Shown one piece after another: positions 25,888 through 34,883 of a DNA stretch of 64,000 nucleotides. This DNA is from an uncultured Paracoccaceae bacterium. Lineage in GTDB: Bacteria > Pseudomonadota > Alphaproteobacteria > Rhodobacterales > Rhodobacteraceae. The stretch lies in contig CALBSG010000160.1 in NCBI GenBank assembly GCA_937927675.1, positions 23,501 through 87,500 of the forward strand, written 5' to 3'. The position numbers and the translations under genes are program-made. The notes under the pieces are model-generated. The model ran no database searches. It worked only from the letters and a program-made list of their open reading frames with translations, and had not been told where the DNA came from. Every line of letters begins with the position of its first letter. The first letter of the stretch is position 1.

Positions 25888-27041
25888 CACCGCACCATGA
25901 TCTCGACCCCCAAGACCGTGGGCAGATGCCGTGCGATTTCGGCCCAATGATCGCCTTCGTCAGCACTGAAAAACACCGAACCAGAATTGGTTCCAAAGGC
26001 GACACCCGCCGGATCAAGCCTGTCCACCGCCATTGCCTGACGCAGCACGGTAAAGAAGCATCCCGCTTGCGGCAGCCCGGCGCGTAGATCAGTCCAGCTT
26101 TGCCCGCCATCGCGTGACCGCCACACGGCGGCCTTGGCATCTGGTGGATAGCGCCCCGCCATGTCGCCGTTCAGTGGCAGGGTCCAGATCGTATCTGGAT
26201 CGCGCGGATGGGCCGCAATCGGAAAGCCGAAGGTCGAGGGCAGTCCGCCCGAAATGTCATCCCAACTGCGCCCGCCATCCGGGCTGCGGAACACGCCGTG
26301 GTGATTCTGTTGATACAGCACCTCGCCCGCCCCGGCGGCGCGCGCCATGTTATGCACGCAATGCCCCGTCTCGTGGCCACACTGCGCGTTCTCGGTATGC
26401 GCATGGGCATGTCCCGCTGCCGCATTTGACAACCGATTGCGCCGCTCCCATGTCTCGCCGCCGTCCTCGGTCTGAAAGACCCCTGCCGCCGAGATCGCCA
26501 CCCAGAGTTTTCCGGGGTCTTGGGGGGCCGACAGGATGGTATGCAGCACCAACCCCGCCCCGCCGGGTTGCCAATCCGGCGCCGATGGATGGGCGTTCAG
26601 CCCTGACAGCCGCTGCCAGTTTTGCCCCATGTCATCGCTGGCAAACAACACCCCCGGCTTCCCCCCCGCATAAAGCCGACCATGCGCGAAATGCAGCACC
26701 CAGATGGATGAAACGTCACCAGTAAAGGGTGCGGGCGGATCCGGTTGCACGCCAATCTCGGCAGCAAAGCCCGGATCATTCGCCAACCACTCATAGAATT
26801 TACCGTTCGACAGCTTGGCCAGCGTCCAAGTCGCCCCGTTATCCGTGCTGCGCCACACCCCTGCGCCGGTCCAGTCTGATCCGCCCGCGGCCCAAAGCAT
26901 TCCGGTCGCCGGATCGCCCAACACATGGTTGATATTCCACCCGCCGCAATGCGGGCCAGACAAAGCCCAATCCTTGCGGCTGTTGTCAGACGTCAGAACG
27001 AACGCCCCTTTGGTCGAACCGACCAGAACCGAAACAGCCAT
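25887..27041 (-). CDS. BNR/Asp-box repeat beta-propeller protein (sialidase/VPS10-like)
   Basis: A 384-residue protein built from Asp-box repeats of the form SxDxGxxW. I count six: STDNGATW, SDDMGQNW, TEDGGETW, SPDGGRSW, SRDGGQSW and SADEGDHW, regularly spaced as in a six-bladed propeller. No signal peptide, so probably cytosolic. A histidine-rich insert HAHAHTENAQCGHETGHC near the middle could bind metal. No catalytic residues of true sialidases were recognised, so a glycosidase label would be unsafe. ATG at 27041 with GGGAGG upstream; separated from the EVE gene by 60 nt. Confidence 0.8.
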   Translation of the reverse strand: MAVSVLVGSTKGAFVLTSDNSRKDWALSGPHCGGWNINHVLGDPATGMLWAAGGSDWTGAGVWRSTDNGATWTLAKLSNGKFYEWLANDPGFAAEIGVQPDPPAPFTGDVSSIWVLHFAHGRLYAGGKPGVLFASDDMGQNWQRLSGLNAHPSAPDWQPGGAGLVLHTILSAPQDPGKLWVAISAAGVFQTEDGGETWERRNRLSNAAAGHAHAHTENAQCGHETGHCVHNMARAAGAGEVLYQQNHHGVFRSPDGGRSWDDISGGLPSTFGFPIAAHPRDPDTIWTLPLNGDMAGRYPPDAKAAVWRSRDGGQSWTDLRAGLPQAGCFFTVLRQAMAVDRLDPAGVAFGTNSGSVFFSADEGDHWAEIARHLPTVLGVEIMVR

Positions 27042-27101
27042 CGCAGCCTCCCTGCTCGTCCGTTCAGGCTAACATCGGTCGACGACCGGCCAAAGCAGAT
27101 T

Positions 27102-27521
27102 TCAGGGCGCGATACCGCCCATGCCGCAGACGATGCGCCATTCATCCGGGCTGACTGGCTGTACCGAAAGCCGGGCGCTGTTCACCAACGCCATCTTTTC
27201 CAGACCCGGCTGAACCTTGCAGTCGTCCAGCGTCACCGGGCGCAAAAGGGGACGAACGGCGCGGATCATGACGCAATCCCATCGTGGATCATCCGTGGTG
27301 CTGTCGGGCGCACTTTCGCGGATTACCTCGACAATACCGACGATCTCTTTGCCGATGTTGGAATGATAGAAGAACCCCAGATCTCCAACCTTCATCGCCC
27401 GCATGTTGTTGCGCGCCTGATAGTTGCGCACACCATGCCATTCCTCGCCCAGATCGCCCTTGGCCACCTGATGCGGCCAGCCCCAGACGTCAGGTTCGGA
27501 CTTGAAAAGCCAGTGGTTCAT
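27102..27521 (-). CDS. EVE domain protein
   Basis: A 139-residue single-domain protein with the EVE signature at the start (HWLFKSEPDVWGW) and in the core (WHGVRNYQARNNMRAM and GDLGFFYHSN). EVE domains are PUA-like folds that recognise modified bases in DNA or RNA. The ATG at 27521 overlaps the YciI stop (ATGA). It closes the tsaD-gpsA-yciI-EVE chain; tight coupling to tsaD, a tRNA modification enzyme, is at least consistent with an RNA-related role. Confidence 0.9.
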   Translation of the reverse strand: MNHWLFKSEPDVWGWPHQVAKGDLGEEWHGVRNYQARNNMRAMKVGDLGFFYHSNIGKEIVGIVEVIRESAPDSTTDDPRWDCVMIRAVRPLLRPVTLDDCKVQPGLEKMALVNSARLSVQPVSPDEWRIVCGMGGIAP

Positions 27522-27790
27522 CCGATGACCTTCTTCCACTCCTCAATCCGTACCTTGGCGAACAGTCCTGCCTTGGCATAGGGGTCTGCCGCCGCCCAAG
27601 CCTCGGCCTCGGCTTTTGACGCGACATCCAAGATCACCAAAGACCCTGACATTTCCCCCTTCTCATTCAAGAACGGTCCGGCCATTTCCACCACGCCCGA
27701 GGTGCGGATATGGTCCAGATGGGCATCGCGGTTGGCTTTGCGAACCTCCAAATGGTCGGCCTTGTCGGTGCAAATCAGGGCATAGCGCAT
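27518..27790 (-). CDS. YciI-like protein
   Basis: A 90-residue dimeric alpha/beta-barrel type protein with the YALICTDK strand, conserved His-containing RDAHLDHI and ADPYAKAGLF near the C-terminus. YciI-family proteins resemble small enzymes of the muconolactone isomerase fold but most have no known reaction. Overlaps the EVE gene and lies 4 nt after gpsA. Confidence 0.88.
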   Translation of the reverse strand: MRYALICTDKADHLEVRKANRDAHLDHIRTSGVVEMAGPFLNEKGEMSGSLVILDVASKAEAEAWAAADPYAKAGLFAKVRIEEWKKVIG

Positions 27791-27794
27791 CGCA

Positions 27795-28736
27795 TCATTC
27801 CTCTTTCAAAGGGCGGGTCATCAGGGCCTGAATGGCATCGGAAAGTTGAATCTTGCCATCCACCAACGCAGCAATCATCCGGGTGATCGGCATGTCAATC
27901 CCGTCATGGCTGGCCAAGGCGGCCACGGCACGGGCGGTTGCCGCCCCTTCGACCGTGATGGTCGGGTCAAAGCCCACGCCCTGCCCGATCGATTGCCCCA
28001 GCCGGAAGTTCCGTGACTGGCTTGATGTGCACGTCAGCACCAGATCACCAAAGCCGGACAGTCCGGCCAGCGTCTCGGCGCGCGCGCCCTTGGCTAAGGC
28101 AAAGCGCTGCATTTCGGCGAAGCCACGGGTCATAAGTGCCGCCCGGGCGCTGTCACCAAGCCCTGCCCCCATCACGACGCCTGCCGCGATGGCGATCACG
28201 TTCTTCAAGGCGCCGCCCAATTCCGCTCCCACCACATCCGCGCTGCGATAAAGCCTTAGGGTGGGCGTCGAAAGCCGGGTTTGCAGGGCCTCATCCGCCC
28301 CGGCCAGCGTCAGCGCGGTGGGAAGCCCGCGGGCAATATCGGCGGCAAAGCTGGGTCCGGTCAGCACCGAAACCGGGCTGTCGGGACAGGCTGGCCGGAT
28401 CACCCCACTGGGGCCGGCCCAAGTTTTCAGATCTATGCCCTTGCAGCAGGCCACCAAAGCCCGCCCGTTCAGAACGCCTGAGTATTTCCCAAGAAACCCG
28501 GCCAGCGCCTGCATGGGAACGGCAAGAAGCACAACTTCGGCGCGGGTGAAAACGTCACTCTCCGCGCTGATCGAGACGGATTCTGGCAAGGTAACGCCCG
28601 GCAGATGGCGTTCATTCTGACGCGTTTTTGCCATATCGCCAACGTCGCGCGCCCAAAGGGAGACGGCGCGCCCTTCGCGCCCCAGCGCGATTGCCAAGGC
28701 TGTTCCAAAGGCACCTGCACCCGCAACTGCGATCAT
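27795..28736 (-). CDS. gpsA: NAD(P)-dependent glycerol-3-phosphate dehydrogenase
   Basis: Makes sn-glycerol-3-phosphate for phospholipid synthesis (EC 1.1.1.94). The 313-residue product starts with the nucleotide-binding [13 protein letters not shown], has [12 protein letters not shown], the catalytic lysine in [15 protein letters not shown] and the SRNFRLG substrate loop. ATG at 28736 overlaps the tsaD stop; a longer frame starting at 28796 lies inside tsaD. Confidence 0.96.
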   Translation of the reverse strand: MIAVAGAGAFGTALAIALGREGRAVSLWARDVGDMAKTRQNERHLPGVTLPESVSISAESDVFTRAEVVLLAVPMQALAGFLGKYSGVLNGRALVACCKGIDLKTWAGPSGVIRPACPDSPVSVLTGPSFAADIARGLPTALTLAGADEALQTRLSTPTLRLYRSADVVGAELGGALKNVIAIAAGVVMGAGLGDSARAALMTRGFAEMQRFALAKGARAETLAGLSGFGDLVLTCTSSQSRNFRLGQSIGQGVGFDPTITVEGAATARAVAALASHDGIDMPITRMIAALVDGKIQLSDAIQALMTRPLKEE

Positions 28737-29830
28737 GCCTTGGCCCCCTTTTTGCCCGACCCGATCATCGGCGCGGCGGTTTGGTCCAGCGGCCAACGGG
28801 GGCGTGCCGCTAGTGCGAAATCATCCCGGGCGCCCGCCCGAAACCGCTCGATCCCGGCCCAAGCGATCATCGCGGCGTTGTCGGTGCAAAGCGGCAGCGG
28901 CGGGGCAAGAAACTGCACGCCCATCCGATCACACAGCGCCGTCAACCGCGCGCGGATCAAGGTGTTGGCGGCAACGCCGCCCGCGACGGCGAGCACGGGT
29001 GTCGCGGGTTTTAGTTCCAGATAGGTTTCCAGCGCGCGGCGGGATTTTTCGGCCAGCACATCGGCCACTGCCGCCTGAAATCCTGCGCAAAGGTCACGCC
29101 GATCTTGCTCGGTAAGGCCACCCTTTTCGGCAATCACCGCATCGCGGGCGCGCAGCAGGGCGGTCTTCAGACCCGAAAAAGACATGTCGCAGCCCGGACG
29201 ATCCAAGAGAGGGCGCGGAAAGGCAAAGCGTTTGACATCGCCCTGCGCAGCCTCGGTCTGCACGGCAGGACCGCCCGGTTGCGGCAGACCCAAAAGCTTG
29301 GCGGTCTTGTCAAAGGCCTCGCCCGGCGCATCATCAATGGTTCCGCCGAGGCGCTGAAACGCCTCAACACCCTTGGCGATCAGAAACTGGCAATGCCCGC
29401 CCGAGACGAGCAGCATCAGATAAGGAAACGCCACCTCATCGGTCAGGCGCGGGGTCAGCGCATGGCCCGCAAGGTGGTTGACCCCAACCATCGGCAGCCC
29501 GCTGGCCGCTGACAATCCCTTGGCGAGCATCACGCCCGACAACACCCCGCCAATCAGCCCCGGCCCCGCCGTAACCGCGATGCCGCTCAGATCGCGAAGA
29601 TCCAGTCCGGCCTTTGCCAGCGCGGCCTCGACGCAGATGTCCAGCCGTTCCGCATGGGCGCGGGCGGCGATTTCGGGCACGACGCCACCAAAGGCCGCAT
29701 GCAGCGCCGTCTGGCCTTCGACGACCGAAGACAAGATTTCCGGCGCAGCCCCCGGCACATGACGCACCACGGCAGCGGCGGTGTCGTCGCAGCTTGATTC
29801 AATGCCAAGAAAAGTCAGCGCCTGCGTCAT
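28733..29830 (-). CDS. tsaD: tRNA N6-adenosine threonylcarbamoyltransferase TsaD
   Basis: Transfers threonylcarbamoyl to A37 of tRNA (EC 2.3.1.234) with TsaB and TsaE. The 365 residues show [25 protein letters not shown], the metal-binding HLAGH motif, LVSGGHCQ, and the late [10 protein letters not shown] and [12 protein letters not shown] at 29830. The divergent hemD starts 48 nt away, so the two share a short promoter region. Confidence 0.97.
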   Translation of the reverse strand: MTQALTFLGIESSCDDTAAAVVRHVPGAAPEILSSVVEGQTALHAAFGGVVPEIAARAHAERLDICVEAALAKAGLDLRDLSGIAVTAGPGLIGGVLSGVMLAKGLSAASGLPMVGVNHLAGHALTPRLTDEVAFPYLMLLVSGGHCQFLIAKGVEAFQRLGGTIDDAPGEAFDKTAKLLGLPQPGGPAVQTEAAQGDVKRFAFPRPLLDRPGCDMSFSGLKTALLRARDAVIAEKGGLTEQDRRDLCAGFQAAVADVLAEKSRRALETYLELKPATPVLAVAGGVAANTLIRARLTALCDRMGVQFLAPPLPLCTDNAAMIAWAGIERFRAGARDDFALAARPRWPLDQTAAPMIGSGKKGAKA

Positions 29831-29878
29831 CACGGTCTGTCGTTGCCTCAGGGGTTCAGCGCAGGTAACACCTTGGCC

Positions 29879-30607
29879 ATGGCCAGACAATCCCGCGCCC
29901 CTACGCTTCTTTTGACCCGCCCTGCCCCGCAAAGCCAGCGTTTTGCGCAACAGCTTCGTGCGCGGCTGGGGGATGTGGCGGTTGTGATCTCGCCCCTGAT
30001 GCAGACTGAGTTTCATCAGCCGGCCCTGCCCGCGCGGCACTTTCAGGCAGTGATCTTCACCTCTGAAACCGGGGTTGAGGCTGCGATGCGGCTGCAGGCT
30101 AATCTTCCAACACGGGCCTTTTGCGTGGGCAATCGTACGGCCCAAGCCGCCCGCGCGGGGGGCTTTGCCGCCCTGTCTGCCGATGGTGAGGTCAAGGCTC
30201 TTGCCGCCATGATCCTTGCCTCTGGCATCAAAGGGCCAATTTTGCACCTGCGTGGCGCCGACAGCGCTGGGGATTTGGCCGGTGCCCTGACAAATGCAGG
30301 GTTAGAGACGGTTTCGCTGATTGTTTACAGTCAGAACCCCACCGCTTTGTCGGCTATGGCCAAGGATGTGATTGAAAGCGGCGCGCCGATTCTGATCCCG
30401 ATCTTCTCGCCACGCTCGGCCCGGCTTTTGGCGCAGGCGTTGCCCAAGACGGCCGTCGGTCCGCTTTGGATTGTGGCCATCAGCAAGGCCGCCGCCGCAG
30501 AGGCAGCAGCGCTTGGTCCAGCCTTTATGACAATTTCTGCCCATCCCGACGGCGAAAACATGCTTCACGCCGTCGCGGAGGCCTATATGTCGGCCACCAG
30601 CGCTTGA
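29879..30607 (+). CDS. hemD: Uroporphyrinogen-III synthase
   Basis: Closes and inverts ring D of the tetrapyrrole (EC 4.2.1.75). This family is poorly conserved, but the 242-residue product has [15 protein letters not shown] at the start, [23 protein letters not shown] and [13 protein letters not shown], the usual landmarks. Context supports it: the next two genes are the Mic60 homologue and hemY. ATG at 29879. Confidence 0.88.
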   Translation: MARQSRAPTLLLTRPAPQSQRFAQQLRARLGDVAVVISPLMQTEFHQPALPARHFQAVIFTSETGVEAAMRLQANLPTRAFCVGNRTAQAARAGGFAALSADGEVKALAAMILASGIKGPILHLRGADSAGDLAGALTNAGLETVSLIVYSQNPTALSAMAKDVIESGAPILIPIFSPRSARLLAQALPKTAVGPLWIVAISKAAAAEAAALGPAFMTISAHPDGENMLHAVAEAYMSATSA

Positions 30608-30664
30608 ACCCGGACGGGGCTAGGCATTAGCTTGAGTTGTGCCGCGGGCACATGGGGGATGAAC

Positions 30665-31729
30665 ATGGCCGAGACTGACGAGATCACCACCCAGGCCGAA
30701 GCGCACGTGGCGCCTACAGCCGCGGCCGAGAAAATATCACCTTCTGCGCCGAGTTCGCCCCAGCCCGCCAAGCGGCGCGGCGGCTTTTTCGCCCCGGTGA
30801 TCGGCGGCGCACTTGCAGCGACGGCGGGCTATGGTCTGGCGCAATATGTGCCGAACGGCTGGCCGTTGCAGGATACTGCGCGGCTTGAACAACAACTCGC
30901 TACCCAGACCGAGGCGATCACCACGCTAGAAGCGCGCCTTGCCGCCGTTGAGGCCGCAAAGGTGCCGGACATTTCGCCGCTGATGGAAACGCTCGCCACC
31001 CTGAACGGGCGGATGGCAGCTTTGGAAACCGGCCCGGCGGAGCGGTCCGAACAGACTGCTGCCTTGGCCGAAGCTGTGACTGCCTTGCAAGCCGAGGTGA
31101 AAGCGCTGGGCGCGGCCCCCGCAACGGGGCAGACCGCAGCGCCCGTGCCTTCCAATATCACCGCATTGGCCGCCGAGGCCGAGGCGCGGCTGAAAGAGGC
31201 AGAAGTACAGGCCGCAGCCATGAAAGCCGAGGCTGAGGCGTTGACCCGCGCTGCGGTGGCCCAAGCCGCCTTTGGACGGTTGCAGGCCGCGGTGGATTCC
31301 GGCGCGCCCTTTGCGACAATTTTGCCTGACCTTGGGCAAGAACCGCCCAAGGCCCTGCTGGACCACGCGGAAACTGGCCTGCCCAGCCTTTTCCTGTTGC
31401 AAGAAACCTTCCCCGAAGCGGCGCGTCTCGCGCTTGAGGCCGCCCTGCGCGCCGATATGGGCGACAGCTGGACAGAGCGGGCAACCAGCTTTTTCCGCAG
31501 CCAGACCGGCGCGCGTTCGCTGACCCCGCGCGAGGGGAACGACCCCGATGCCATCCTGTCCCGGGCAGAGGCTGCCGTGAAAACCGGGGATCTGACCACT
31601 GCCTTGGCCGAGATTTCTGCCCTGCCAGAGGCTGCTCAGGCCCCGATGGCCGAATGGCGCGCCAAGGCGGAAACCCGACAAGCGGCCTTGGTTGCGCTGG
31701 CCGAACTGGCCGGCAAGATCGGCGGATAA
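30665..31729 (+). CDS. Mic60/mitofilin-like membrane protein
   Basis: A 354-residue inner-membrane protein: acidic-proline N-terminus, basic KRRGG, one helix (about 41-60), a long Ala/Glu-rich coiled coil (about 70-230) and the C-terminal mitofilin region containing ATSFFRSQTGARSLTP and LAEISALPEAAQAPMAEW. Alphaproteobacterial Mic60 shapes envelope and intracytoplasmic membranes and is known from heme gene clusters, as here. I chose ATG 30665, six bases after a GGGGG ribosome site; the ATG at 30659 directly abuts that site. Lies 57 nt after hemD. Confidence 0.85.
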   Translation: MAETDEITTQAEAHVAPTAAAEKISPSAPSSPQPAKRRGGFFAPVIGGALAATAGYGLAQYVPNGWPLQDTARLEQQLATQTEAITTLEARLAAVEAAKVPDISPLMETLATLNGRMAALETGPAERSEQTAALAEAVTALQAEVKALGAAPATGQTAAPVPSNITALAAEAEARLKEAEVQAAAMKAEAEALTRAAVAQAAFGRLQAAVDSGAPFATILPDLGQEPPKALLDHAETGLPSLFLLQETFPEAARLALEAALRADMGDSWTERATSFFRSQTGARSLTPREGNDPDAILSRAEAAVKTGDLTTALAEISALPEAAQAPMAEWRAKAETRQAALVALAELAGKIGG

Positions 31730-31739
31730 GGGGTTAGCG

Positions 31740-33200
31740 ATGCTTTGGTCACTTCTGAAGGTTCTCTTGTTCGTTTTTGCCGTTGCAGGGCTGACCTGGG
31801 GGGGCAGCCTGCTGCTGGACACCGGCGGCGGCATCCGCATTGCGGCGGCGGGCTATGAATTCACCCTTGGCCCGTTGCAGGCGGTCATCGGTCTTTTGGT
31901 TTTGATGCTGGCAGTCTGGCTTTTGATGAAGATCATCGGCTTTACCGTGGCCACGCTGCGCTTTTTGAACGGCGATGAAACGGCGATCTCGCGCTATTTC
32001 GACCGCGATCGGCAGCGCAAAGGTTATCAGGCGCTGTCGGACGGCTTTATGGCGCTGGCCTCGGGTGAGGGGCGTTTGGCGCTTTTGCGCGCCCAACGGG
32101 CCGAGAAATATCTTGGCAAGCCCGAGTTGACGACGCTGTTAGTGGCACAGGCGGCAGAGGTCGCGGGGGATACAGCCCGTGCAGCAGCGGCTTACAAAAG
32201 CCTGTTGGCCGATGAATCTACGCGTTTTGTCGGCATCCGCGGTCTTTTGCAGCAAAAACTGGCTGAAGGCGATACTGACACCGCCCTGAAATTGGCCGAG
32301 AAGGCCTTTGCGCTGAAGCCAAAGCACCCCGAAACGCAGGACGTCTTGTTGAAACTGCAATCGGAACGTGCCGACTGGAAGGGCGCTCGGGTGACACTTG
32401 GGGCCAAGCTGAAAGCGGGCGCTTTGCCGAAAGAGGTCTATCGCCGCCGCGATGCGGTGCTGGCCTTGCAAGAGGCCAAGGGCATCATGGATGACAGCGC
32501 CAGCGTTGAGGCGCGCGAAGCGGCGATTGAGGCAAACCGCAAGTCGCCTGACCTGATTCCGGCTGCCGTCATGGCCGCCCGTGGTCTGGTCGCCAAGGGC
32601 GACCATAAAGGGGCTGCGCGCGTGGTGAAAAAGGCTTGGGAAGGGGTGGCCCACCCAGATCTCGCCGCCGTTTTTGCTGAAATCGAACCTGATGAAACCC
32701 CCGCCGCCCGATTAAAGCGGTTCAAACCGCTGATCGCCCAGCATCCCGACCATGACGAAACAAAGCTTCTGCAGGCCGAAATGCTGATCGCCGCCGAAGA
32801 TTTCCCTGCCGCGCGCCGCGCGCTGAGCGATCTGATCGACCGTCATCCCACCCAACGCGCCTTAGCAATCATGGCGGCGATTGAGCGTGGCGAGGGGGCA
32901 GATGATGCCGTGGTGCGGGGTTGGCTTGCAAAGGCGCTGGTCGCCCCGCGCGGGCCGCAATGGTGCTGCGACAAATGTCAGGCGATTCACGCCGAATGGC
33001 ACCCGATCTGCACCAATTGCGGCAGCTTCGACACGCTCTCTTGGCGTGAGCCGCAGGAAAGCATCGCGCAAAGCGCCCGCGGGGCCGAGTTGCTGCCGCT
33101 GCTGGTCCAGCCCGCGGCCAAGGGAGAGCCTGCGCCACAGGGCTCTGCGGCTGAGCCCGAAGTGATCGACCTTGCAGCCGTCGCAAGAAGTGCAGATTAG
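31740..33200 (+). CDS. hemY: HemY-type TPR membrane protein with C-terminal zinc ribbon
   Basis: A 486-residue protein with two N-terminal helices (about 4-25 and 44-70), a HemY_N domain (WLLMKIIGFTVATLRFLNG), TPR-like helical repeats to about residue 380 and a C-terminal rubredoxin-like knuckle with CDKC and CTNC pairs about 16 residues apart. This HemY is the proteobacterial TPR protein encoded with heme genes, not the Gram-positive coproporphyrinogen oxidase of the same name; its biochemical role is unsettled. The TPR plus zinc-ribbon plan resembles LapB/YciM. Starts 10 nt after the Mic60 stop. Confidence 0.87.
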   Translation: MLWSLLKVLLFVFAVAGLTWGGSLLLDTGGGIRIAAAGYEFTLGPLQAVIGLLVLMLAVWLLMKIIGFTVATLRFLNGDETAISRYFDRDRQRKGYQALSDGFMALASGEGRLALLRAQRAEKYLGKPELTTLLVAQAAEVAGDTARAAAAYKSLLADESTRFVGIRGLLQQKLAEGDTDTALKLAEKAFALKPKHPETQDVLLKLQSERADWKGARVTLGAKLKAGALPKEVYRRRDAVLALQEAKGIMDDSASVEAREAAIEANRKSPDLIPAAVMAARGLVAKGDHKGAARVVKKAWEGVAHPDLAAVFAEIEPDETPAARLKRFKPLIAQHPDHDETKLLQAEMLIAAEDFPAARRALSDLIDRHPTQRALAIMAAIERGEGADDAVVRGWLAKALVAPRGPQWCCDKCQAIHAEWHPICTNCGSFDTLSWREPQESIAQSARGAELLPLLVQPAAKGEPAPQGSAAEPEVIDLAAVARSAD

Positions 33201-33245
33201 GGCTACACAGCGCCGGAAAGCGATGCTAATAGCCCGTCACCAAAG

Positions 33246-33321
33246 GCCGCTGTAGCTCAGCTGGTAGAGCACGTCATTCGTAATGATGGGGTCGGGGGTT
33301 CGAGTCCCTTCAGCGGCACCA
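33246..33321 (+). tRNA. tRNA-Thr (anticodon CGU)
   Basis: A full cloverleaf is readable: acceptor GCCGCTG / CAGCGGC, D-arm GCTC / GAGC, anticodon stem CGTCA / TGATG around loop TTCGTAA (anticodon CGT in DNA, reads ACG), T-arm GGGGG-type stem with loop TTCGAGT, discriminator A and an encoded CCA at 33319-33321. Total 76 nt. Confidence 0.96.
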
Positions 33322-33339
33322 CTTCCCCAAACGGGGAAG
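33322..33339. terminator. Short hairpin directly after tRNA-Thr
   Basis: CTTCCCC / GGGGAAG with loop AAAC starts one base after the encoded CCA. There is no T-tract, so it may act as a processing or weak termination signal. Confidence 0.45.
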
Positions 33340-33361
33340 CAACATCTCACAAAATCAAAGC

Positions 33362-34135
33362 TCACTCACGCTGTTTTGGCGTCAAAAGCTTTTTTGGCCT
33401 GATGGATTCGGCGGCTTTGAACAGGCTGAATGTTTGGTTGACGTAGTTCACCGCCCCGCCGATCTGCTCCAGATACTTTTGCAATTCCGGTGTCCGTTCC
33501 GCCTCGACCACCTGCACCGGGCGGTCCGGGCCTTCGCCTTCGAACTGGGCGTAAAACAGCGGCTCTCCGCGTTTCAGGATGATGTCTTTCTCCGGTTCGT
33601 GCCACTCAAAGGCCCACATCAACGGGCGCGGCCAGACCGAAACCGGGAATCGCCCGCCAAAGATTGTGCCGGGCAGCTGTTCCTTGCGGTAATGCATGAA
33701 GGCAGACAGTTGGGTGATATAGACCAGCTCATCGGCGATGAAGCAGTAGGGCAGCATCAGTTGCACGGTGGGCCGGTCGGGATAGCGCCACTCGGCCTCG
33801 TTCACCAGCGTCATCACCTCGCCCAATTTGTTGGCACGAATCGGGCTGGCGGTGCCTGCGCGGTTGATGAGAACGGCCTTGCCCTTGTCGTCACGGCCAA
33901 AGCCGATGTGGATGTCAAAGGGGCATTTGATCATGAAATAGCGGCTTTCCAGCTGGATCACGCCGGGGCAACGGCCTGCGCTTTTGGAATGCACCTTATT
34001 GGTTTGCCGGAACGACACCCGCTCGGGTGGATCGTACATCACGGCCCCTTTGTCCGACGTCAGAAACCATCCGACCATGATCGGGCCAGAGTTGGGATCG
34101 CCCTCCGGCCGGGCAATCGAAATGTTGAACTCCAT
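33362..34135 (-). CDS. Conserved hypothetical protein (possibly DUF6065)
   Basis: A 257-residue soluble protein without signal peptide or membrane helix. Notable segments are FMIKCPFDIHIGF, LPYCFIADELVYITQLSAFMHYR, FGGRFPVSVWPRPLMWAFEW and LFYAQFEG; many aromatic residues. From memory it resembles the uncharacterised DUF6065 family; I cannot confirm this. The ATG at 34135 has AAAGGA upstream. It is 37 nt downstream of cutC on the same strand, so ROK kinase-cutC-this gene may be one transcript. No function is proposed. Confidence 0.7.
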   Translation of the reverse strand: MEFNISIARPEGDPNSGPIMVGWFLTSDKGAVMYDPPERVSFRQTNKVHSKSAGRCPGVIQLESRYFMIKCPFDIHIGFGRDDKGKAVLINRAGTASPIRANKLGEVMTLVNEAEWRYPDRPTVQLMLPYCFIADELVYITQLSAFMHYRKEQLPGTIFGGRFPVSVWPRPLMWAFEWHEPEKDIILKRGEPLFYAQFEGEGPDRPVQVVEAERTPELQKYLEQIGGAVNYVNQTFSLFKAAESIRPKKLLTPKQRE

Positions 34136-34172
34136 CAAATATCCTTTCCTTTTCAGGCTAAAATTGCCCTGC

Positions 34173-34883
34173 CTAATGCCCCGTCATCACGGCCTTCAAG
34201 GCGCGGACCTTCCCTGCGTCGGTTCGTCGTGCGTTGGGGCTGGCAAAGCCGAAAGCGATGCTTTTGGCATCGCCCATAACCGGGGCGCTGCACGAAGCAT
34301 GCAATTCTTCTATCTTCAAATTCCTTAATGGCCCTGCCGTTTCCGCAGAAATTCCGGCACCCGGCAGGATCCCGATGCGACCGGCGGCATAATCGACAAT
34401 CTCTGCCAGCCGCGTAATCCCGGCAGGGGCGGAAAGCGCCGCCCCCGATGTCAGGATGCGGTGAACTCCCAAGGCCACGGCCTGATCCAAGGCACGCCGC
34501 CAATCTTCGATCAGGTCAAACGCCCGATGCAGGGTAATTTGCATCCCATCCGCCGCGGCACAAAGCTGGCTCATTTTTGGCAGATCCAGCGTCAGGTCTG
34601 TGGTCAACGCGCCAAACACCACACCCGCAAGACCAGCCTGCCGGGCGACGGCAATATCCGCCAACATTATCAAAAGGTCGGTGTCATCAAGGCAAAACCC
34701 ACCGGCGCGCGGCCGGATCATCGCCATGATGGGCAGGCCACAGCCTGCCGCATGCCGCATCAGCCCGGCGCTGGGCGTCAGGCCGCCAAGGTCCAAGGCG
34801 CTGCACAATTCGATGCGGTCGGCCCCGCCTGCGACAGCGGCGGCCAAACCCAGAGGATCATCGACGGCCACTTCAAGGATCAT
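34173..34883 (-). CDS. cutC: CutC family protein
   Basis: A 236-residue TIM-barrel protein with the CutC start LEVAVDDPLGLAAAVAGGADRIELCS (given here as segments: residues 3-26), MIRPRAGGFCLDD, VVFGALT and HRAFDLIEDW. CutC was named for copper tolerance in E. coli but that role is disputed; the fold suggests an enzyme. The ATG at 34883 overlaps the ROK kinase stop by 4 nt, so the two are coupled; a link to sugar phosphates rather than copper is a reasonable inference from this pairing. Confidence 0.9.
   Translation of the reverse strand: MILEVAVDDPLGLAAAVAGGADRIELCSALDLGGLTPSAGLMRHAAGCGLPIMAMIRPRAGGFCLDDTDLLIMLADIAVARQAGLAGVVFGALTTDLTLDLPKMSQLCAAADGMQITLHRAFDLIEDWRRALDQAVALGVHRILTSGAALSAPAGITRLAEIVDYAAGRIGILPGAGISAETAGPLRNLKIEELHASCSAPVMGDAKSIAFGFASPNARRTDAGKVRALKAVMTGH

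Noticed and set aside
25887..27041. True exo-alpha-sialidase
   Set aside because: Asp-box repeats alone do not show catalysis; no signal peptide and no recognisable arginine triad.
31740..33200. HemY as protoporphyrinogen/coproporphyrinogen oxidase
   Set aside because: The name is shared with the Gram-positive flavoenzyme, but this protein has TPRs and a zinc ribbon and no FAD-binding motif.
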